Counted from the stretch's first letter, positions 1-9,336 are shown. The stretch is 64,000 bases of DNA from an uncultured Bacteroidales bacterium (GCA_937906165.1 CALCYA010000096.1:1-64000); one strand, 5' to 3'. Made by a program: numbers and translations. The notes: generated by a model not told the origin, from the sequence alone.

Positions 1-58
1 GAATGACAAAATACGCTAAATTTTAGTATAAATTCTTATATCGAACTCACGTTAATAT

Positions 59-96
59 AAAAAAACCGGCACGCTGTAGAAACGTGCCGGTTTTTT
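59..96. terminator. Bidirectional rho-independent terminator
   Basis: An 8-bp GC-rich stem (CCGGCACG at 66-73 pairing with CGTGCCGG at 83-90) is flanked by an A-run on the left and six Ts on the right, so it can end transcription on both strands. It lies just past the stop of the minus-strand transglycosylase gene and would also end any plus-strand gene entering from outside the window. Positions 1-58 are AT-rich and show nothing else. Confidence 0.8.
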
Positions 97-114
97 ATGT
101 ATATCGGTTGGATG

Positions 115-864
115 CTATTTGATGCCGATCTTTTTGAGAGTGTCAGCCGTAATTACCTGATGCACGGAGTCGGCATATTCCTGCTGCATCCTTGCGAACC
201 GTTTCCAACTGCGCTGTACTTTGTTTACGAACGATATGGTCTGTTTCCAATCCTTGAACTCTCCGTTGCGGCATACGCTGTCATTGTAGAATTCAGGTAT
301 GCTCTTTTTCATCAGGAATGTATCTACGTTGCCAATCCAGATATTTCTGTCATATCCGTGTTTCTCGGCAAGTCTCATGGCGTCACGGATGTGTCCATAT
401 CCGGCATTGTATGATGCCAGTACGAAGTTGATGCGCTCGTCTGAATGCTTTACTCCCCGGAACATCCTGTAGAGTGACTTCAGGTATCTTGCCGAAGCAT
501 GGATGTTGGCACTGTTGTCTGCGTGGAGCGAGTCGGGAACGTCAAGACCGTTGAGTGTGTTCGGCATCATCTGCATCACACCCTTGGCGCCTACACTTGA
601 AACAGCAGCGCTGTCAAAGCGTGATTCGGTGTACGCGATTGCTGCGATGAGCATCCAATCAAGCTCTAAACTGTCGGCAGCCTGACGGAAATGGTCGTCG
701 TAATGCGATATCCACACATGTGGTGAAAGGTATTCGTATTCGGGTTCAAGTACTTGTTCTTCAATTGTCTCAACAGGTCTGTGCCCGAAGATGTTGCTTC
801 CCCCTGCAACGAAAAGTGCAAACAGCATCAACAATAGGATGGGGTATGTATATCTGAAATTCAT
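115..864 (-). CDS. Lytic transglycosylase (SLT domain, MltF-like)
   Basis: This 249-residue protein probably cleaves the MurNAc-GlcNAc bond of peptidoglycan in the periplasm. Residues 7-21 are hydrophobic and act as a signal or membrane anchor. The SLT domain has its catalytic Glu at about residue 80 (ESRFD), followed by the GAKGVMQMMP motif (about 92-101) and SYNAG (about 151-155), the usual order for family 1 lytic transglycosylases. Full-length MltF also has an N-terminal substrate-binding-protein-like domain; this protein lacks it and keeps only the catalytic half, as many Bacteroidales homologues do. It is monocistronic, with a -7 element upstream and a terminator after it. Family assignment is firm; the MltF subfamily name is tentative. 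Confidence 0.88.
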   Translation of the reverse strand: MNFRYTYPILLLMLFALFVAGGSNIFGHRPVETIEEQVLEPEYEYLSPHVWISHYDDHFRQAADSLELDWMLIAAIAYTESRFDSAAVSSVGAKGVMQMMPNTLNGLDVPDSLHADNSANIHASARYLKSLYRMFRGVKHSDERINFVLASYNAGYGHIRDAMRLAEKHGYDRNIWIGNVDTFLMKKSIPEFYNDSVCRNGEFKDWKQTISFVNKVQRSWKRFARMQQEYADSVHQVITADTLKKIGIK

Positions 865-904
865 GGTTCAGTAAAGGGGGATGTCTTGTCGGTACCAATC
901 TTTG

Positions 905-912
905 CAAATATA
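905..912 (-). promoter_or_regulatory. Promoter -7 box of the transglycosylase gene
   Basis: On the minus strand this reads TATATTTG, a full match to the Bacteroidetes -7 consensus TAnnTTTG, about 40 bases before the transglycosylase start. A GTTG (3 of 4 match to the -33 TTTG) lies 19 bases upstream, the expected spacing. Confidence 0.6.
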
Positions 913-1015
913 ATCCTTTTGCCTTAAAAACCAACTTCTGTTTATGTGAAAAAATCTTTATAGCTCCAATAGTATAATTTTTTCTTTAATAAGTCGCTAT
1001 AATGAAAGATTTTAT

Positions 1016-1023
1016 TAAATTTG
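1016..1023 (+). promoter_or_regulatory. Promoter -7 box of fba
   Basis: TAAATTTG matches TAnnTTTG exactly and lies 62 bases before the aldolase start, which predicts a leader of about 55 bases. No good -33 TTTG is visible at the usual spacing. Confidence 0.6.
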
Positions 1024-1085
1024 CAGAGAATTACGCCCATCGGGCATAATAAGACTATCTAACTACTTTAAAGTATTAAATAACT

Positions 1086-2084
1086 ATGGTAAATTACAAA
1101 GAATTAGGTCTTGTAAACACTAAGGAGATGTTTGCAAAGGCAATGAAGGGCGGTTACGCTATCCCAGCTTTCAACTTCAACAACATGGAGCAGTTGCAGG
1201 CTATCATCATGGCTGCTGTTGAGACAAAGTCTCCGGTTATCCTCCAGGTATCAAGCGGTGCCCGCAAGTATGCTAACCAGACTCTTCTCCGTTACATGGC
1301 AGAGGGTGCTGTCGAGTATGCAAAGGAGCTCGGTTGCACAAACCCTGAGATCGTTCTCCACCTCGACCACGGTAACTCTTTCGAATTGTGTAAGTCTTGT
1401 ATCGACATGGGCTTCTCTTCAGTTATGATCGACGGTTCACACCTTCCATATGAGGAGAACGTTGCTCTCACAAAGCAGGTTGTTGAGTACGCTCACCAGT
1501 ACGGTGTTACTGTTGAGGGCGAGCTCGGTATCCTTGCAGGTGTTGAGGATGACGTAGTTGCTGAGCACCACACTTATACACGTCCTGAGGAGGTTGTTGA
1601 CTTCGTTACTAAGACAGGTTGCGACAGCTTGGCTATCTCTATCGGTACTTCTCACGGTGCCAACAAGTTCAAGCCCGAGCAGTGCACACGCAACGAGAAG
1701 GGTGTTCTTGTTCCTCCCCCATTGGCATTCGACGTTCTCGAGGGCTGTATGAAGGAGCTTCCCGGTTTCCCAATCGTTCTCCACGGTTCTTCTTCAGTTC
1801 CACAGGAGGAGGTTGAGACAATCAACAAGTACGGTGGTGCTTTGAAGGATGCTATCGGTATTCCTGAGGAGGAGCTCCGTAAGGCAGCATCTCTCGCAGT
1901 TTGTAAGATCAACATTGATAGCGACAGCCGTCTTGCTATGACTGCAGCTATCCGTGAGGTATTCGCTACAAACCCTGCAGAGTTCGACCCAAGAAAGTAT
2001 CTCGGTCCTGCTCGCGAGAACATGAAGAAGCAGTACATCCACAAGATTGTGAACGTACTTGGTTCAGATAACAAGCTCGCTTAA
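1086..2084 (+). CDS. fba: Class II fructose-1,6-bisphosphate aldolase
   Basis: Cytoplasmic zinc-dependent aldolase of glycolysis and gluconeogenesis: fructose-1,6-bisphosphate to dihydroxyacetone phosphate and glyceraldehyde-3-phosphate. The 332-residue length fits the family. HLDHGNS at about residues 92-98 carries the catalytic Asp and a zinc His; EGELGILAGVED and the HGSSSVP phosphate-binding motif follow. Codon use is strongly biased (CTC, GGT, GCT), suggesting high expression. The gene stands alone with its own -7 element. A long antisense reading frame inside it is a by-product of this codon bias. Confidence 0.95.
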   Translation: MVNYKELGLVNTKEMFAKAMKGGYAIPAFNFNNMEQLQAIIMAAVETKSPVILQVSSGARKYANQTLLRYMAEGAVEYAKELGCTNPEIVLHLDHGNSFELCKSCIDMGFSSVMIDGSHLPYEENVALTKQVVEYAHQYGVTVEGELGILAGVEDDVVAEHHTYTRPEEVVDFVTKTGCDSLAISIGTSHGANKFKPEQCTRNEKGVLVPPPLAFDVLEGCMKELPGFPIVLHGSSSVPQEEVETINKYGGALKDAIGIPEEELRKAASLAVCKINIDSDSRLAMTAAIREVFATNPAEFDPRKYLGPARENMKKQYIHKIVNVLGSDNKLA

Positions 2085-2290
2085 TTTGTTTTTTAAAAAG
2101 GCATCTGCTGCGTTACGTTCAATTTTGTAAACAGTCATTTAGGTCACTAAACTCCTGTCTTCAAAATTTTTGCAAGCCTTGCCTTCGGCGAGCCTTTTAG
2201 ACGCTCGCAGTAAAACGTTAAAGTAAACTTTACGTTTAGCTCGCTTGGCTTAAGCCTTGCATCAGAGCTTTTTAAAATGACAAATGGTTA
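2085..2290. repeat. Intergenic hairpin-rich sequence after fba
   Basis: This non-coding stretch between fba and queA contains an imperfect hairpin at 2213-2237 (AAACGT, one bulge, AAAG, pairing with CTTTACGTTT) and a GCGAGC/GCTCGC pair at about 2188-2208. It looks like a degenerate Bacteroidales intergenic repeat rather than a gene. No tRNA or small ORF with support was found. Whether it recurs in the genome cannot be seen from this window. Confidence 0.35.
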
Positions 2291-2294
2291 TACT

Positions 2295-2326
2295 ATCAAG
2301 GGGTGACTGCAAAGTCACCCCTTGAT
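2295..2326 (+). terminator. Strong hairpin between fba and queA
   Basis: A perfect 14-bp stem with a GCAA tetraloop. The following tract (TTTAT) is only weakly T-rich, but the position, just ahead of the queA promoter, fits a terminator for fba read-through. Confidence 0.65.
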
Positions 2327-2354
2327 TTATGCCTGTTGTTTCGGCGGTTTGTAT

Positions 2355-2362
2355 TATCTTTG
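2355..2362 (+). promoter_or_regulatory. Promoter -7 box of queA
   Basis: TATCTTTG matches TAnnTTTG exactly. Transcription should begin near 2369, so the upstream in-frame ATG at 2329 lies outside the transcript. This decides the queA start in favour of 2383 (or 2374). Confidence 0.65.
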
Positions 2363-2382
2363 TGTTCAGTATAATGTTTGTA

Positions 2383-3597
2383 ATGAAAAAGATTCAGGAA
2401 ATAGCCATTGCGGAGTATGATTATCCGTTGCCTGATGAGAGGATTGCAAAATATCCCCTCGCACAGCGTGACAGTTCAAAACTCCTGCTTTATAATAAGG
2501 GTGTGGTGAGTGAGGATGTCTTCTCTAACCTGCCCAAGTATATCCCGCAGAATGCATTGATGGTTTTCAACAACACCAAGGTCATTCAGGCGCGTCTGCG
2601 ATTCCGTAAGGAGACGGGTGCGCTCATTGAGGTCTTCTGTCTTGAGCCGGAACAGCCTTGTGACTACCAGCAGATATTCCTTGAGACAAAGGAGTGTGTG
2701 TGGCTGTGTCTTGTAGGTAACTCGAACCGTTGGAAGGGTGGTGTGCTCTCACAGGTTGTTGAGGTCGGCGGTAAAAATGTGACTCTGTCGGTGGAGCGCG
2801 TCGGTGGTCCTGCAGCTGTGAATCACGTGCGTTTCTCATGGGACGGCGGCGTCTCTTTTGCCGAGTTACTTGAGGCTGCCGGTGAGTTGCCTATTCCTCC
2901 GTATCTCAACCGCAGGACTGATGAGAGTGACACGCGTACCTATCAGACGGTCTATTCTAAGATAAAGGGCTCTGTGGCAGCGCCTACTGCCGGACTGCAT
3001 TTTACTCCGGCTGTGCTTGAGGCTCTTACGTCTGCCGGCATAGAGCGCGAAGAGGTTACATTGCACGTGGGTGCGGGTACATTCAAGCCTGTGAAGAGTG
3101 AACTCATTGCCGACCATGAGATGCACGAGGAGTATATCGAGGTGCGTAAGGCTCTGATTGAGAAGATTGTTGCAGCCGGAGGCGAGGCTGTTGCTGTGGG
3201 TACTACATCGGTGCGCACACTCGAGAGCCTGTACTTCCTTGGTGAGCTGGTGGCAGAGAATCCGTCTGTAACGCAGGATGAACTGCATGTGAACCAGTGG
3301 ACTCCTTATAACCGTGAGCACTCATTGGCAACGGTGGATTCATTGAAAGCGCTGTTGGAGTGGATGGAACGCAACGGGCTTGACCGTGTACATTCACACA
3401 CGCAGATAATGATTGCTCCGGGCTACAGGTACCGCATTGTAAAGGCTATTGTCACCAACTTCCACCAGCCGAAGAGCACACTGCTTCTGCTTGTGTCTGC
3501 ATTTGTGGACGGTGACTGGCGCACTATATATGATTATGCCCTTGCCAACGGGTTCCGTTTCCTCAGTTACGGTGACAGTTCACTGCTTATTCCATAA
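2383..3597 (+). CDS. queA: S-adenosylmethionine:tRNA ribosyltransferase-isomerase
   Basis: QueA moves the ribose of S-adenosylmethionine onto 7-aminomethyl-7-deazaguanine in tRNA to make epoxyqueuosine. The 404 residues are longer than the E. coli enzyme (about 356) but typical of Bacteroidales QueA. Recognisable blocks are DERIAKYPLAQRDSSKLL near the N-terminus, FNNTKVIQARL, PTAGLHFTP, HVGAGTFKPV and GTTSVRTLES, and near the C-terminus NFHQPKSTLLLLVSAF. The reading frame is open back to 2329, but the -7 box at 2355-2362 makes the upstream start impossible. I chose the ATG at 2383 (MKKIQEIAIAEYDYPLP). Confidence 0.94.
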   Translation: MKKIQEIAIAEYDYPLPDERIAKYPLAQRDSSKLLLYNKGVVSEDVFSNLPKYIPQNALMVFNNTKVIQARLRFRKETGALIEVFCLEPEQPCDYQQIFLETKECVWLCLVGNSNRWKGGVLSQVVEVGGKNVTLSVERVGGPAAVNHVRFSWDGGVSFAELLEAAGELPIPPYLNRRTDESDTRTYQTVYSKIKGSVAAPTAGLHFTPAVLEALTSAGIEREEVTLHVGAGTFKPVKSELIADHEMHEEYIEVRKALIEKIVAAGGEAVAVGTTSVRTLESLYFLGELVAENPSVTQDELHVNQWTPYNREHSLATVDSLKALLEWMERNGLDRVHSHTQIMIAPGYRYRIVKAIVTNFHQPKSTLLLLVSAFVDGDWRTIYDYALANGFRFLSYGDSSLLIP

Positions 3598-3633
3598 GTA
3601 CCTTCAGTTACCACCTTGATTATTGATTTGTGT

Positions 3634-4671
3634 ATGATAACAAAAATTGACGACATAACATATCTGCTCGATAGCGACAAGAAGTGCGCTACTGTTACAA
3701 AGAGTCTGTCGCCCTATTCGGGCGCGGTGGTGATACCTTCGTCCATTGCGGTTGATGATGTTGAGTATGCCGTTGTGGATATCCTTGATGAGGCTTTCAT
3801 GGATTGTACCGGACTGTGCTCCGTTGTGCTTGGCGATAATATCGATTCTATCGGCATAAGTGCTTTCGAGGGGTGCTGTATGCTTTCATCCGTGAAATTC
3901 AACGATGCACTGCATGCTGTCGGTCTGCAGGCATTCAAGGGGTGTACTTCACTTGTCGAGGTGGTTTTCCCGCCAAAGGTGCTGGTGATAGGCCGCTCGG
4001 CTTTTGCAGGGTGTACGGCGCTTGAGAGGGCCTTCTTGCCCGACAACCTCGTGAATATTGAGCCTTCGCTCTTTGACGGTTGCAAGGCTCTTGAGAGGAT
4101 ATCTGTTGGTGAACTTGTGGACACCGTAGGTGAGTATGCTTTCTGTGGTTGCTCGTCACTGAAAGAGGTTGTTCTTCCCGAGGGGCTTCTCTCTGTTGAG
4201 GGGTGGTCTTTCCGTGATTGTACGGCATTAAAGACAATCAAATTGCCGCAGAGTGTGGCGGCTGTCAAGAAGGGTGCGTTCTGGGGCTGTTCTGCTCTTG
4301 AGGAGTTTGTCTTGCCCGATGCTGTGAATATGCTCGATCAGGGCGTGCTTGCCAACTGTACGTCGCTCAAGAGCGTTTCTCTGCACGAAGGTGTGTTGAG
4401 CATCGGCTACGGTGCTTTCTACAACTGTTCGGCAATAGAATGCATAACGTTGCCTGCTGCGGTAGTGAATGTGGGTGACCAGGCTTTCCGCAGCTGCAAG
4501 TCCCTGAAGGAACTGCGCGTGCTGTGTGATGCTGCTCCGATGTGCTCGGCCGATATTGCCGATGCCGATGTCTATGCCCGTACTCTGTTGCTTGTGCCTC
4601 AGGGAAAAGTGGGGGAATATGGTTTTGCCCGCGTGTGGGACCGTTTCGGTAATATAGAGGAGATTCTCTGA
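3634..4671 (+). CDS. BspA-like leucine-rich repeat protein (LRR_5)
   Basis: This 345-residue protein is built of about a dozen 23-residue repeats of the Treponema/BspA type (LRR_5), each with an F.GC..L..V.LP...IG..AF signature, from about residue 50 to 310. It has no signal peptide, membrane segment or sorting domain, so unlike surface BspA proteins it is probably cytoplasmic or exported by an unknown route. The frame also opens at a TTG at 3616, but the ATG at 3634 begins a sensible N-terminus (MITKIDDITYLLD). It follows queA by 36 bases and may be co-transcribed. The function is unknown; such repeats usually bind protein. Confidence 0.8.
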   Translation: MITKIDDITYLLDSDKKCATVTKSLSPYSGAVVIPSSIAVDDVEYAVVDILDEAFMDCTGLCSVVLGDNIDSIGISAFEGCCMLSSVKFNDALHAVGLQAFKGCTSLVEVVFPPKVLVIGRSAFAGCTALERAFLPDNLVNIEPSLFDGCKALERISVGELVDTVGEYAFCGCSSLKEVVLPEGLLSVEGWSFRDCTALKTIKLPQSVAAVKKGAFWGCSALEEFVLPDAVNMLDQGVLANCTSLKSVSLHEGVLSIGYGAFYNCSAIECITLPAAVVNVGDQAFRSCKSLKELRVLCDAAPMCSADIADADVYARTLLLVPQGKVGEYGFARVWDRFGNIEEIL

Positions 4672-4725
4672 AGTCTTATTTATCTTTTTTCATTTTTTAT
4701 TGCTGTTCTTCTCGTTTTTTATCAC

Positions 4726-4733
4726 TATATTCG
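4726..4733 (+). promoter_or_regulatory. Possible -7 box of the DUF2027 gene
   Basis: TATATTCG matches 7 of 8 positions of TAnnTTTG, with C at the seventh base, 22 bases before the start. The same TTCG variant is seen at the divergent trmH/glsA promoters in this window. Confidence 0.4.
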
Positions 4734-4754
4734 CGTTTCAGTAAATGATGATAT

Positions 4755-5843
4755 ATGAAGATAGGTGATAAAGTACGCTTTATTTATGAGACTGGCGGTG
4801 GAGTGGTGACAGGCTTCCGCGGTAAGGATATTGTCCTTGTTGAGGATGCCGACGGCTTTGAGATTCCCATGAACGTGCGCGAGTGCGTGGCGGTAGATAC
4901 CAACGAGTACAATTTCCAGAAAAAGACGGTTACCCCAAAGGAGAAAGAGGAGGTTAAGAAACGCAATGCTCCTGCTAAGGTTGTTCAGGAGGATGAGAAT
5001 GAACCTTTCGAGCCCATTGTGTCGTACCGCCCCATGGAACGTCCCGAGGGTGAGCGTCTCAATGTGATGCTTGCATTCCTGCCTATGGATGCGAAGTCTC
5101 TAAACAACTCGCGTTTCGAGGCTTACCTAATCAATGACAGCAACTATACCCTCTATTTCACATACCTTTCGGCGTCGGGCCGCAGCTGGACCGCACGTGC
5201 CAACGGTGTTCTTGAACCCAACTCGAAGATGTTCCTCGAGGAGTTCGGTCGTGAGGAACTTAACGACATCGAGCGTGTATGCGTGCAGCTTCTGCCATTC
5301 AAGGAGAATAAGCCTTTTGCCTTGAAGGCTGCAATGAACATCGAGCGTCGCATCGACACTGTGAAGTTCTATAAGCTGCATCTCTTCCGCGAGAACCTTT
5401 TCTTTGATGAGGGCGCGCTCATCTATGACCTTGTGGTTGATGACAAGCCTACAAAGGAGGTCTTCACTGATGCCGAGGAAATCCAGAAGATTATTCTTGA
5501 GAAGAAAAAGGGTGACCAGCCGCAGAAGCCTGCCCAACAGCCCAAGATAACGAAAGGGAGCGATATCCTTGAAGTTGACTTGCATATCGATGCCTTGCTT
5601 GAGACAACAGCAGGAATGAACAATTTTGATATGCTCAACTACCAGCTCGATGTGGTGCGCAGGACAATGGACGAGAACCTCAAATATAAGGGTAAGAAGA
5701 TTGTCTTTATCCACGGCAAGGGCGAGGGTGTGCTACGCAATGCAATCTCGCAGGAGATACGTCGCAAGTATCCCAAATGCCTTTCGCAGGATGCTTCGTT
5801 CCAGAAGTACGGTTTCGGTGCAACAATGGTGATAATAAAATAA
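4755..5843 (+). CDS. DUF2027 protein with C-terminal Smr domain
   Basis: A 362-residue cytoplasmic protein of a Bacteroidetes-specific family. The N-terminus (residues 1-50, KIGDKVRFIYETGGGVVTGF) looks like a small beta-barrel; the middle (about 100-240) is the DUF2027 beta-sandwich; a charged linker rich in Lys, Gln and Pro follows. The last 90 residues form an Smr domain of the MutS2 type with the DLHID and HGKGEGVLR motifs (LDxH and HGxG), a fold with endonuclease or nucleic-acid-binding activity. A nuclease role on DNA or RNA, possibly at ribosomes as for MutS2 Smr domains, is inferred only. pepT follows after 10 bases, so the two are probably one operon. Confidence 0.85.
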   Translation: MKIGDKVRFIYETGGGVVTGFRGKDIVLVEDADGFEIPMNVRECVAVDTNEYNFQKKTVTPKEKEEVKKRNAPAKVVQEDENEPFEPIVSYRPMERPEGERLNVMLAFLPMDAKSLNNSRFEAYLINDSNYTLYFTYLSASGRSWTARANGVLEPNSKMFLEEFGREELNDIERVCVQLLPFKENKPFALKAAMNIERRIDTVKFYKLHLFRENLFFDEGALIYDLVVDDKPTKEVFTDAEEIQKIILEKKKGDQPQKPAQQPKITKGSDILEVDLHIDALLETTAGMNNFDMLNYQLDVVRRTMDENLKYKGKKIVFIHGKGEGVLRNAISQEIRRKYPKCLSQDASFQKYGFGATMVIIK

Positions 5844-5853
5844 ATGATATATT

Positions 5854-7095
5854 ATGAGTGAATTTAAAGAAAGTATGTTACAGCGCTTTTTGAAGTTTGT
5901 GACATTTGATACAGAATCTTGTGACGATGCAACGACTGTTCCTACAACCGAAGGGCAGTTTGTCTTTGCGCGTTTCCTTGAGCAGGAACTCAAGGCTATG
6001 GGCCTGAGCGAGGTTGTCCTTGACGAGAAGGGTTATCTCTATGCTACCCTTCCTGCAAACACTGACAAGGATCTTCCTGTAGTAGGTTTCATCGCACACC
6101 TTGATACAAGTCCCGACATGAGCGGCAAGGATGTGAAGCCACGTGTGGTAAGCTACACCGGCGGTAACATCGTGCTCTCGGCAAAGGATGACATAGTGTT
6201 GCGCGTGTCTGATTTCCCAGAGGTTGAGAACTACATAGGACACGACCTTATCGTTACCGACGGTCACACTCTGCTCGGTGCCGATGACAAGGCCGGCGTT
6301 GCGGAAATCATCACCGCAATAGAGTACCTGCAGGCTCATCCCGAGATTGAGCACGGTAAAATCCGCATTGCTTTCAACCCCGACGAGGAGATAGGCCGTG
6401 GTGCCCACAACTTCAACGTTCCTCTCTTCGGTTGCGACTGGGCATATACCGTTGACGGTGGTGCCGAGGGTGAGCTTGAGTTCGAGAATTTCAACGCCGG
6501 CAGCGCTCTCTTCACGATACAGGGCCGTAATGTGCATCCTGGTTATGCGAAGGGCAAGATGCTGAATGCCTTGCGCGTGGCAACATCTATCGTTACAACA
6601 ATTCCTGCAGTGGAGTCTCCCGAGTGTACCGATGGCTACCAGGGTTTCTATCACCTGATGGGCATCAACGGAGGTGTAGACCATGCCGAGGTGTCATATA
6701 TCATCCGTGACCATAACGGTGAACTCTTTGCAAAGCGCATGGCATTCATGCGTACAGTGGAGAAGGCCATGTGCGAGAAGTACGGCAACGGTGTTGTCTC
6801 TCTTGAACTCAAGGAGCAGTACCGCAACATGCGTGAGCAGGTGGAGCCGAAGATGCATATAATCGAGCTTGCCAAGATGGCTATGCAGCAGGCCGACGTG
6901 GTGCCTCTTGTGAAGCCCATCCGCGGTGGTACTGATGGTGCGCAGCTCTCTTTCATGGGGCTTCCCTGTCCTAACCTATTTGCCGGTGGCGTGAACTTCC
7001 ACAGCCGTTATGAGTTCGTGTCTGTACAGGTGATGGAGAAGGCTGTGAAGACTATTGTGAATATTGCAGCGGGTGTAAAGGATTTGGCGAGATAA
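5854..7095 (+). CDS. pepT: Peptidase T (tripeptide aminopeptidase)
   Basis: Cytosolic dinuclear-zinc M20 peptidase that removes the N-terminal residue of tripeptides. The 413 residues match PepT (about 408). Metal and catalytic motifs are in order: [35 protein letters not shown] with the Glu-Glu pair, the VDGG segment, the [14 protein letters not shown] dimerisation block and the C-terminal [12 protein letters not shown]. It probably finishes degradation of peptides imported by this proteolytic and saccharolytic anaerobe. It ends before a bidirectional terminator. Confidence 0.95.
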   Translation: MSEFKESMLQRFLKFVTFDTESCDDATTVPTTEGQFVFARFLEQELKAMGLSEVVLDEKGYLYATLPANTDKDLPVVGFIAHLDTSPDMSGKDVKPRVVSYTGGNIVLSAKDDIVLRVSDFPEVENYIGHDLIVTDGHTLLGADDKAGVAEIITAIEYLQAHPEIEHGKIRIAFNPDEEIGRGAHNFNVPLFGCDWAYTVDGGAEGELEFENFNAGSALFTIQGRNVHPGYAKGKMLNALRVATSIVTTIPAVESPECTDGYQGFYHLMGINGGVDHAEVSYIIRDHNGELFAKRMAFMRTVEKAMCEKYGNGVVSLELKEQYRNMREQVEPKMHIIELAKMAMQQADVVPLVKPIRGGTDGAQLSFMGLPCPNLFAGGVNFHSRYEFVSVQVMEKAVKTIVNIAAGVKDLAR

Positions 7096-7113
7096 CCTTT
7101 TTTCGACATAAGA

Positions 7114-7155
7114 AAATAATAATCGCACGGACAAAGATTCGTGCGATTATTATTT
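7114..7155. terminator. Bidirectional terminator between pepT and the glycosyltransferase operon
   Basis: A 16-bp stem (AATAATAATCGCACG arm against its complement, loop 7130-7139) with A/T-rich outer pairs can act in both directions. It separates convergent pepT and the minus-strand glycosyltransferase operon. A second hairpin with a T6 tail (GTCCG...CGGAC, 7208-7236) follows on the plus strand. Confidence 0.7.
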
Positions 7156-7240
7156 ATTGCTGTTCAATATTATATCCATGTGGATTTTGTGGAAGTCAGA
7201 AGCCTGCTGTCCGGTATGTGTCCATGTCGGACTTTTTTAT

Positions 7241-8341
7241 CTATTTTGATTCCCAGAAATCAAGATATTGTTTCGCTACCTTTTCGGGGGTGTGATGCTT
7301 CTCTATGAATTCGATACTCTCTCTCTGCATTGTGGAAATCTTCTCTTTGTTTTTTATCAGCCATTCAAGTTGCCTGTAAACATCCTCTTCGTCCGGTACG
7401 ACATTGACCATTGGTCTCAGATCCTTCTCTCCAAGTATGTCATAGCACTCCTCTTCGGCTCCGCCAACTACAATCTTGCCTTTTGACATTGCAAGCAGTG
7501 CATTCATGCCCGGTGAATATCCGTATAGCTGGTCAAGCAGTATGTCACAACTGTTTACCATGTTTGTGTATTGCTCAAAAGGAACATTCTCGGCCTTGAG
7601 CATTTCGCACTCTTCGGGATAGTCCATTTCTACTCGTTCAAGTGCACGCAGCATGATATCGGTACCTTTGTATATGTTGCGGCTCTTGTTTATTCCTATG
7701 AAGAAACGCACCTTCTGCTTGCCGTCATGGGGAACCGATGCGGACGCACGGTCACTGTAAATCGGGAAAGGTATGTATGTGAGCTTGTGGGGATAATCGT
7801 TCCTGTAAGCTGTATGGTACTCATACATCCCTGCTATGATCCCGTTGCAGCTGTCGGCAATCTCTTTGTTTAGCCTCTCTTTTGCTGTACCCTGCCAGTC
7901 GGCTGCCTGTTCAATGGTGTAGTCATTGAGTATCTCCTTGTCGCCGATGTTGAAATCGGAGTAGCGGAATATATGCGGTTTGCGTTTGCAGGCCTTGACC
8001 CAATAGGCGTCCATGCCGAATGCTCCGAGGAAGATTTTCTTGTTGTGTCTTTTGAGGTAGCGGTATATCGGGGCAATACGTTCTGCCTTTATTTCAAGGA
8101 ACATCGGATTTATCAGTTGTACCACATCGTATCCCCTGAATTTCGGCAAAAGGGCATATGTCTTCAACAGGTAGCTTATTCCACCAAGCTTTGTACATTT
8201 GCGCACAAGTGAGATGTCCCGCCTGTAGTCTTTCCAGAAATCTCCGTTGCTGACAACGCATACTTCATGCCCGAGGGTGCGTAGTCCTTCGGCAAGTGTC
8301 CAATGTACGTTGCTGTATTCTCCAATAAGCAGTATCTTCAT
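7241..8341 (-). CDS. Glycosyltransferase, GT4/GT-B type
   Basis: A 366-residue cytoplasmic, membrane-peripheral sugar transferase. The N-terminus MKILLIGEYSNVHWTLAEGL is the first beta-alpha unit of a GT-B fold. The C-terminal half has the nucleotide-sugar-binding pattern DILLDQLYGYSPGMNALLAMSKGKIVVGG, corresponding to the E-x7-E region of GT4 enzymes. It is the last of three glycosyltransferase genes; its ATG overlaps the stop of the preceding gene (ATGA), so it is translationally coupled. Donor and acceptor are unknown; an O-antigen or exopolysaccharide role is inferred from its neighbours. Confidence 0.82.
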   Translation of the reverse strand: MKILLIGEYSNVHWTLAEGLRTLGHEVCVVSNGDFWKDYRRDISLVRKCTKLGGISYLLKTYALLPKFRGYDVVQLINPMFLEIKAERIAPIYRYLKRHNKKIFLGAFGMDAYWVKACKRKPHIFRYSDFNIGDKEILNDYTIEQAADWQGTAKERLNKEIADSCNGIIAGMYEYHTAYRNDYPHKLTYIPFPIYSDRASASVPHDGKQKVRFFIGINKSRNIYKGTDIMLRALERVEMDYPEECEMLKAENVPFEQYTNMVNSCDILLDQLYGYSPGMNALLAMSKGKIVVGGAEEECYDILGEKDLRPMVNVVPDEEDVYRQLEWLIKNKEKISTMQRESIEFIEKHHTPEKVAKQYLDFWESK

Positions 8342-9336
8342 CTCTTTGTCGGTTTCTTGCGTGGAACAATGAGGCGCAGTATCTTCATACCGGTCCGGCT
8401 GTTTGCCAGCGAACGGAAAATTCTGTATTTAAAAGAGTAGTCAGCATTAGCTAAAGGGAACAGCCCTAACGGTTTGAGATGTGACTCGCATTCGTCATAT
8501 ATCTCATCGGCTCTCATGCCATTGAACATCATATTGAGTATGACGTCAACGCAGAGTGTGTGCAGTTTGTGTGTTATACCGGCTCTCTGTATGATGTTTG
8601 CACCAGCAGTGTGTGTACTCCTGTATGCTGCCACGCGTTCTATTATAGTGAACATATTGTCAATACGCCTCTTCTCGAACTCACTTGAGTTATTGGCGGT
8701 TGTTGACCCTTCTCTGATGCGGTAGCAGTAAGGCTTGGCATCACTGGCAACGAGTGTCTGTGCGTGGTAATGGAGGAGGGTGTTGAATTCTTCATCTTCA
8801 TGGAATATGCTTTCGGGAAACCTGATGCAGTTATCAATGGCCAGGCTCCTTTGGAAGAAATAGGTGCAAGGGCTTCCGCTCAGGTTGTTGTCTCTCATGA
8901 AAACAGCTCCGCTGATGGTGTTGCTGAAATTGACCTTATGAGGCCTTATGGTGTCGGGCCTGTCATCGGTCTTGACAATATATCCGAAACGTAGTATCTG
9001 TGGCCTCTCACTTTCCAGCATCGCTATGCATTGCAACATATCTCCGTTTGGGAAAAGATAGTCATCGGCATCGACGAACTGTATGTATTTTCCTTGGGCC
9101 TCTTCAATACCCCTGTTGCGGGCACGTCCAGGCCCTCCATGATTGTTGTTGATGAGTTTGATGTTATAATTCTTGTACTCGTTGCATAACCACAACGGTT
9201 GTTCTTCAGATCCGTCGTCAACGATTATTATTTCGTATGTCCCGTTGGGGAGTGCCTGCTCTATTATGCTGTCTATGCAACGCTTAAGCATCTCCCTGGG
9301 GAGGTTGTAATGTGGTATTACTATAGATAAAAGCAT
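8338..9336 (-). CDS. Glycosyltransferase family 2
   Basis: A 332-residue GT-A inverting transferase. The N-terminus LSIVIPHYNLPREML, the nucleotide-binding VDDGS at about residues 40-44 and the metal-binding FVDADDYLFP are all present; the C-terminal 100 residues are variable. The start is the ATG at 9336, two bases after the stop of the upstream gene, rather than an earlier in-frame codon at 9378 that would overlap that gene. It is the middle gene of the operon. The sugar specificity cannot be read from sequence. Confidence 0.85.
   Translation of the reverse strand: MLLSIVIPHYNLPREMLKRCIDSIIEQALPNGTYEIIIVDDGSEEQPLWLCNEYKNYNIKLINNNHGGPGRARNRGIEEAQGKYIQFVDADDYLFPNGDMLQCIAMLESERPQILRFGYIVKTDDRPDTIRPHKVNFSNTISGAVFMRDNNLSGSPCTYFFQRSLAIDNCIRFPESIFHEDEEFNTLLHYHAQTLVASDAKPYCYRIREGSTTANNSSEFEKRRIDNMFTIIERVAAYRSTHTAGANIIQRAGITHKLHTLCVDVILNMMFNGMRADEIYDECESHLKPLGLFPLANADYSFKYRIFRSLANSRTGMKILRLIVPRKKPTKR

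Noticed and set aside
1437..2074. Long antisense reading frames inside fba (115, 140 and 82 codons)
   Set aside because: They are shadows of the strongly biased codon use of fba; no promoter, no recognisable motif, and the sense protein is unmistakable.
2085..2290. Possible tRNA or riboswitch between fba and queA
   Set aside because: The hairpins do not form a known fold, and the queA promoter lies downstream of them, so they cannot be a queA (preQ1-type) leader.
2329..2382. Upstream extension of queA
   Set aside because: The -7 promoter element lies within it and the extra residues do not match the family.
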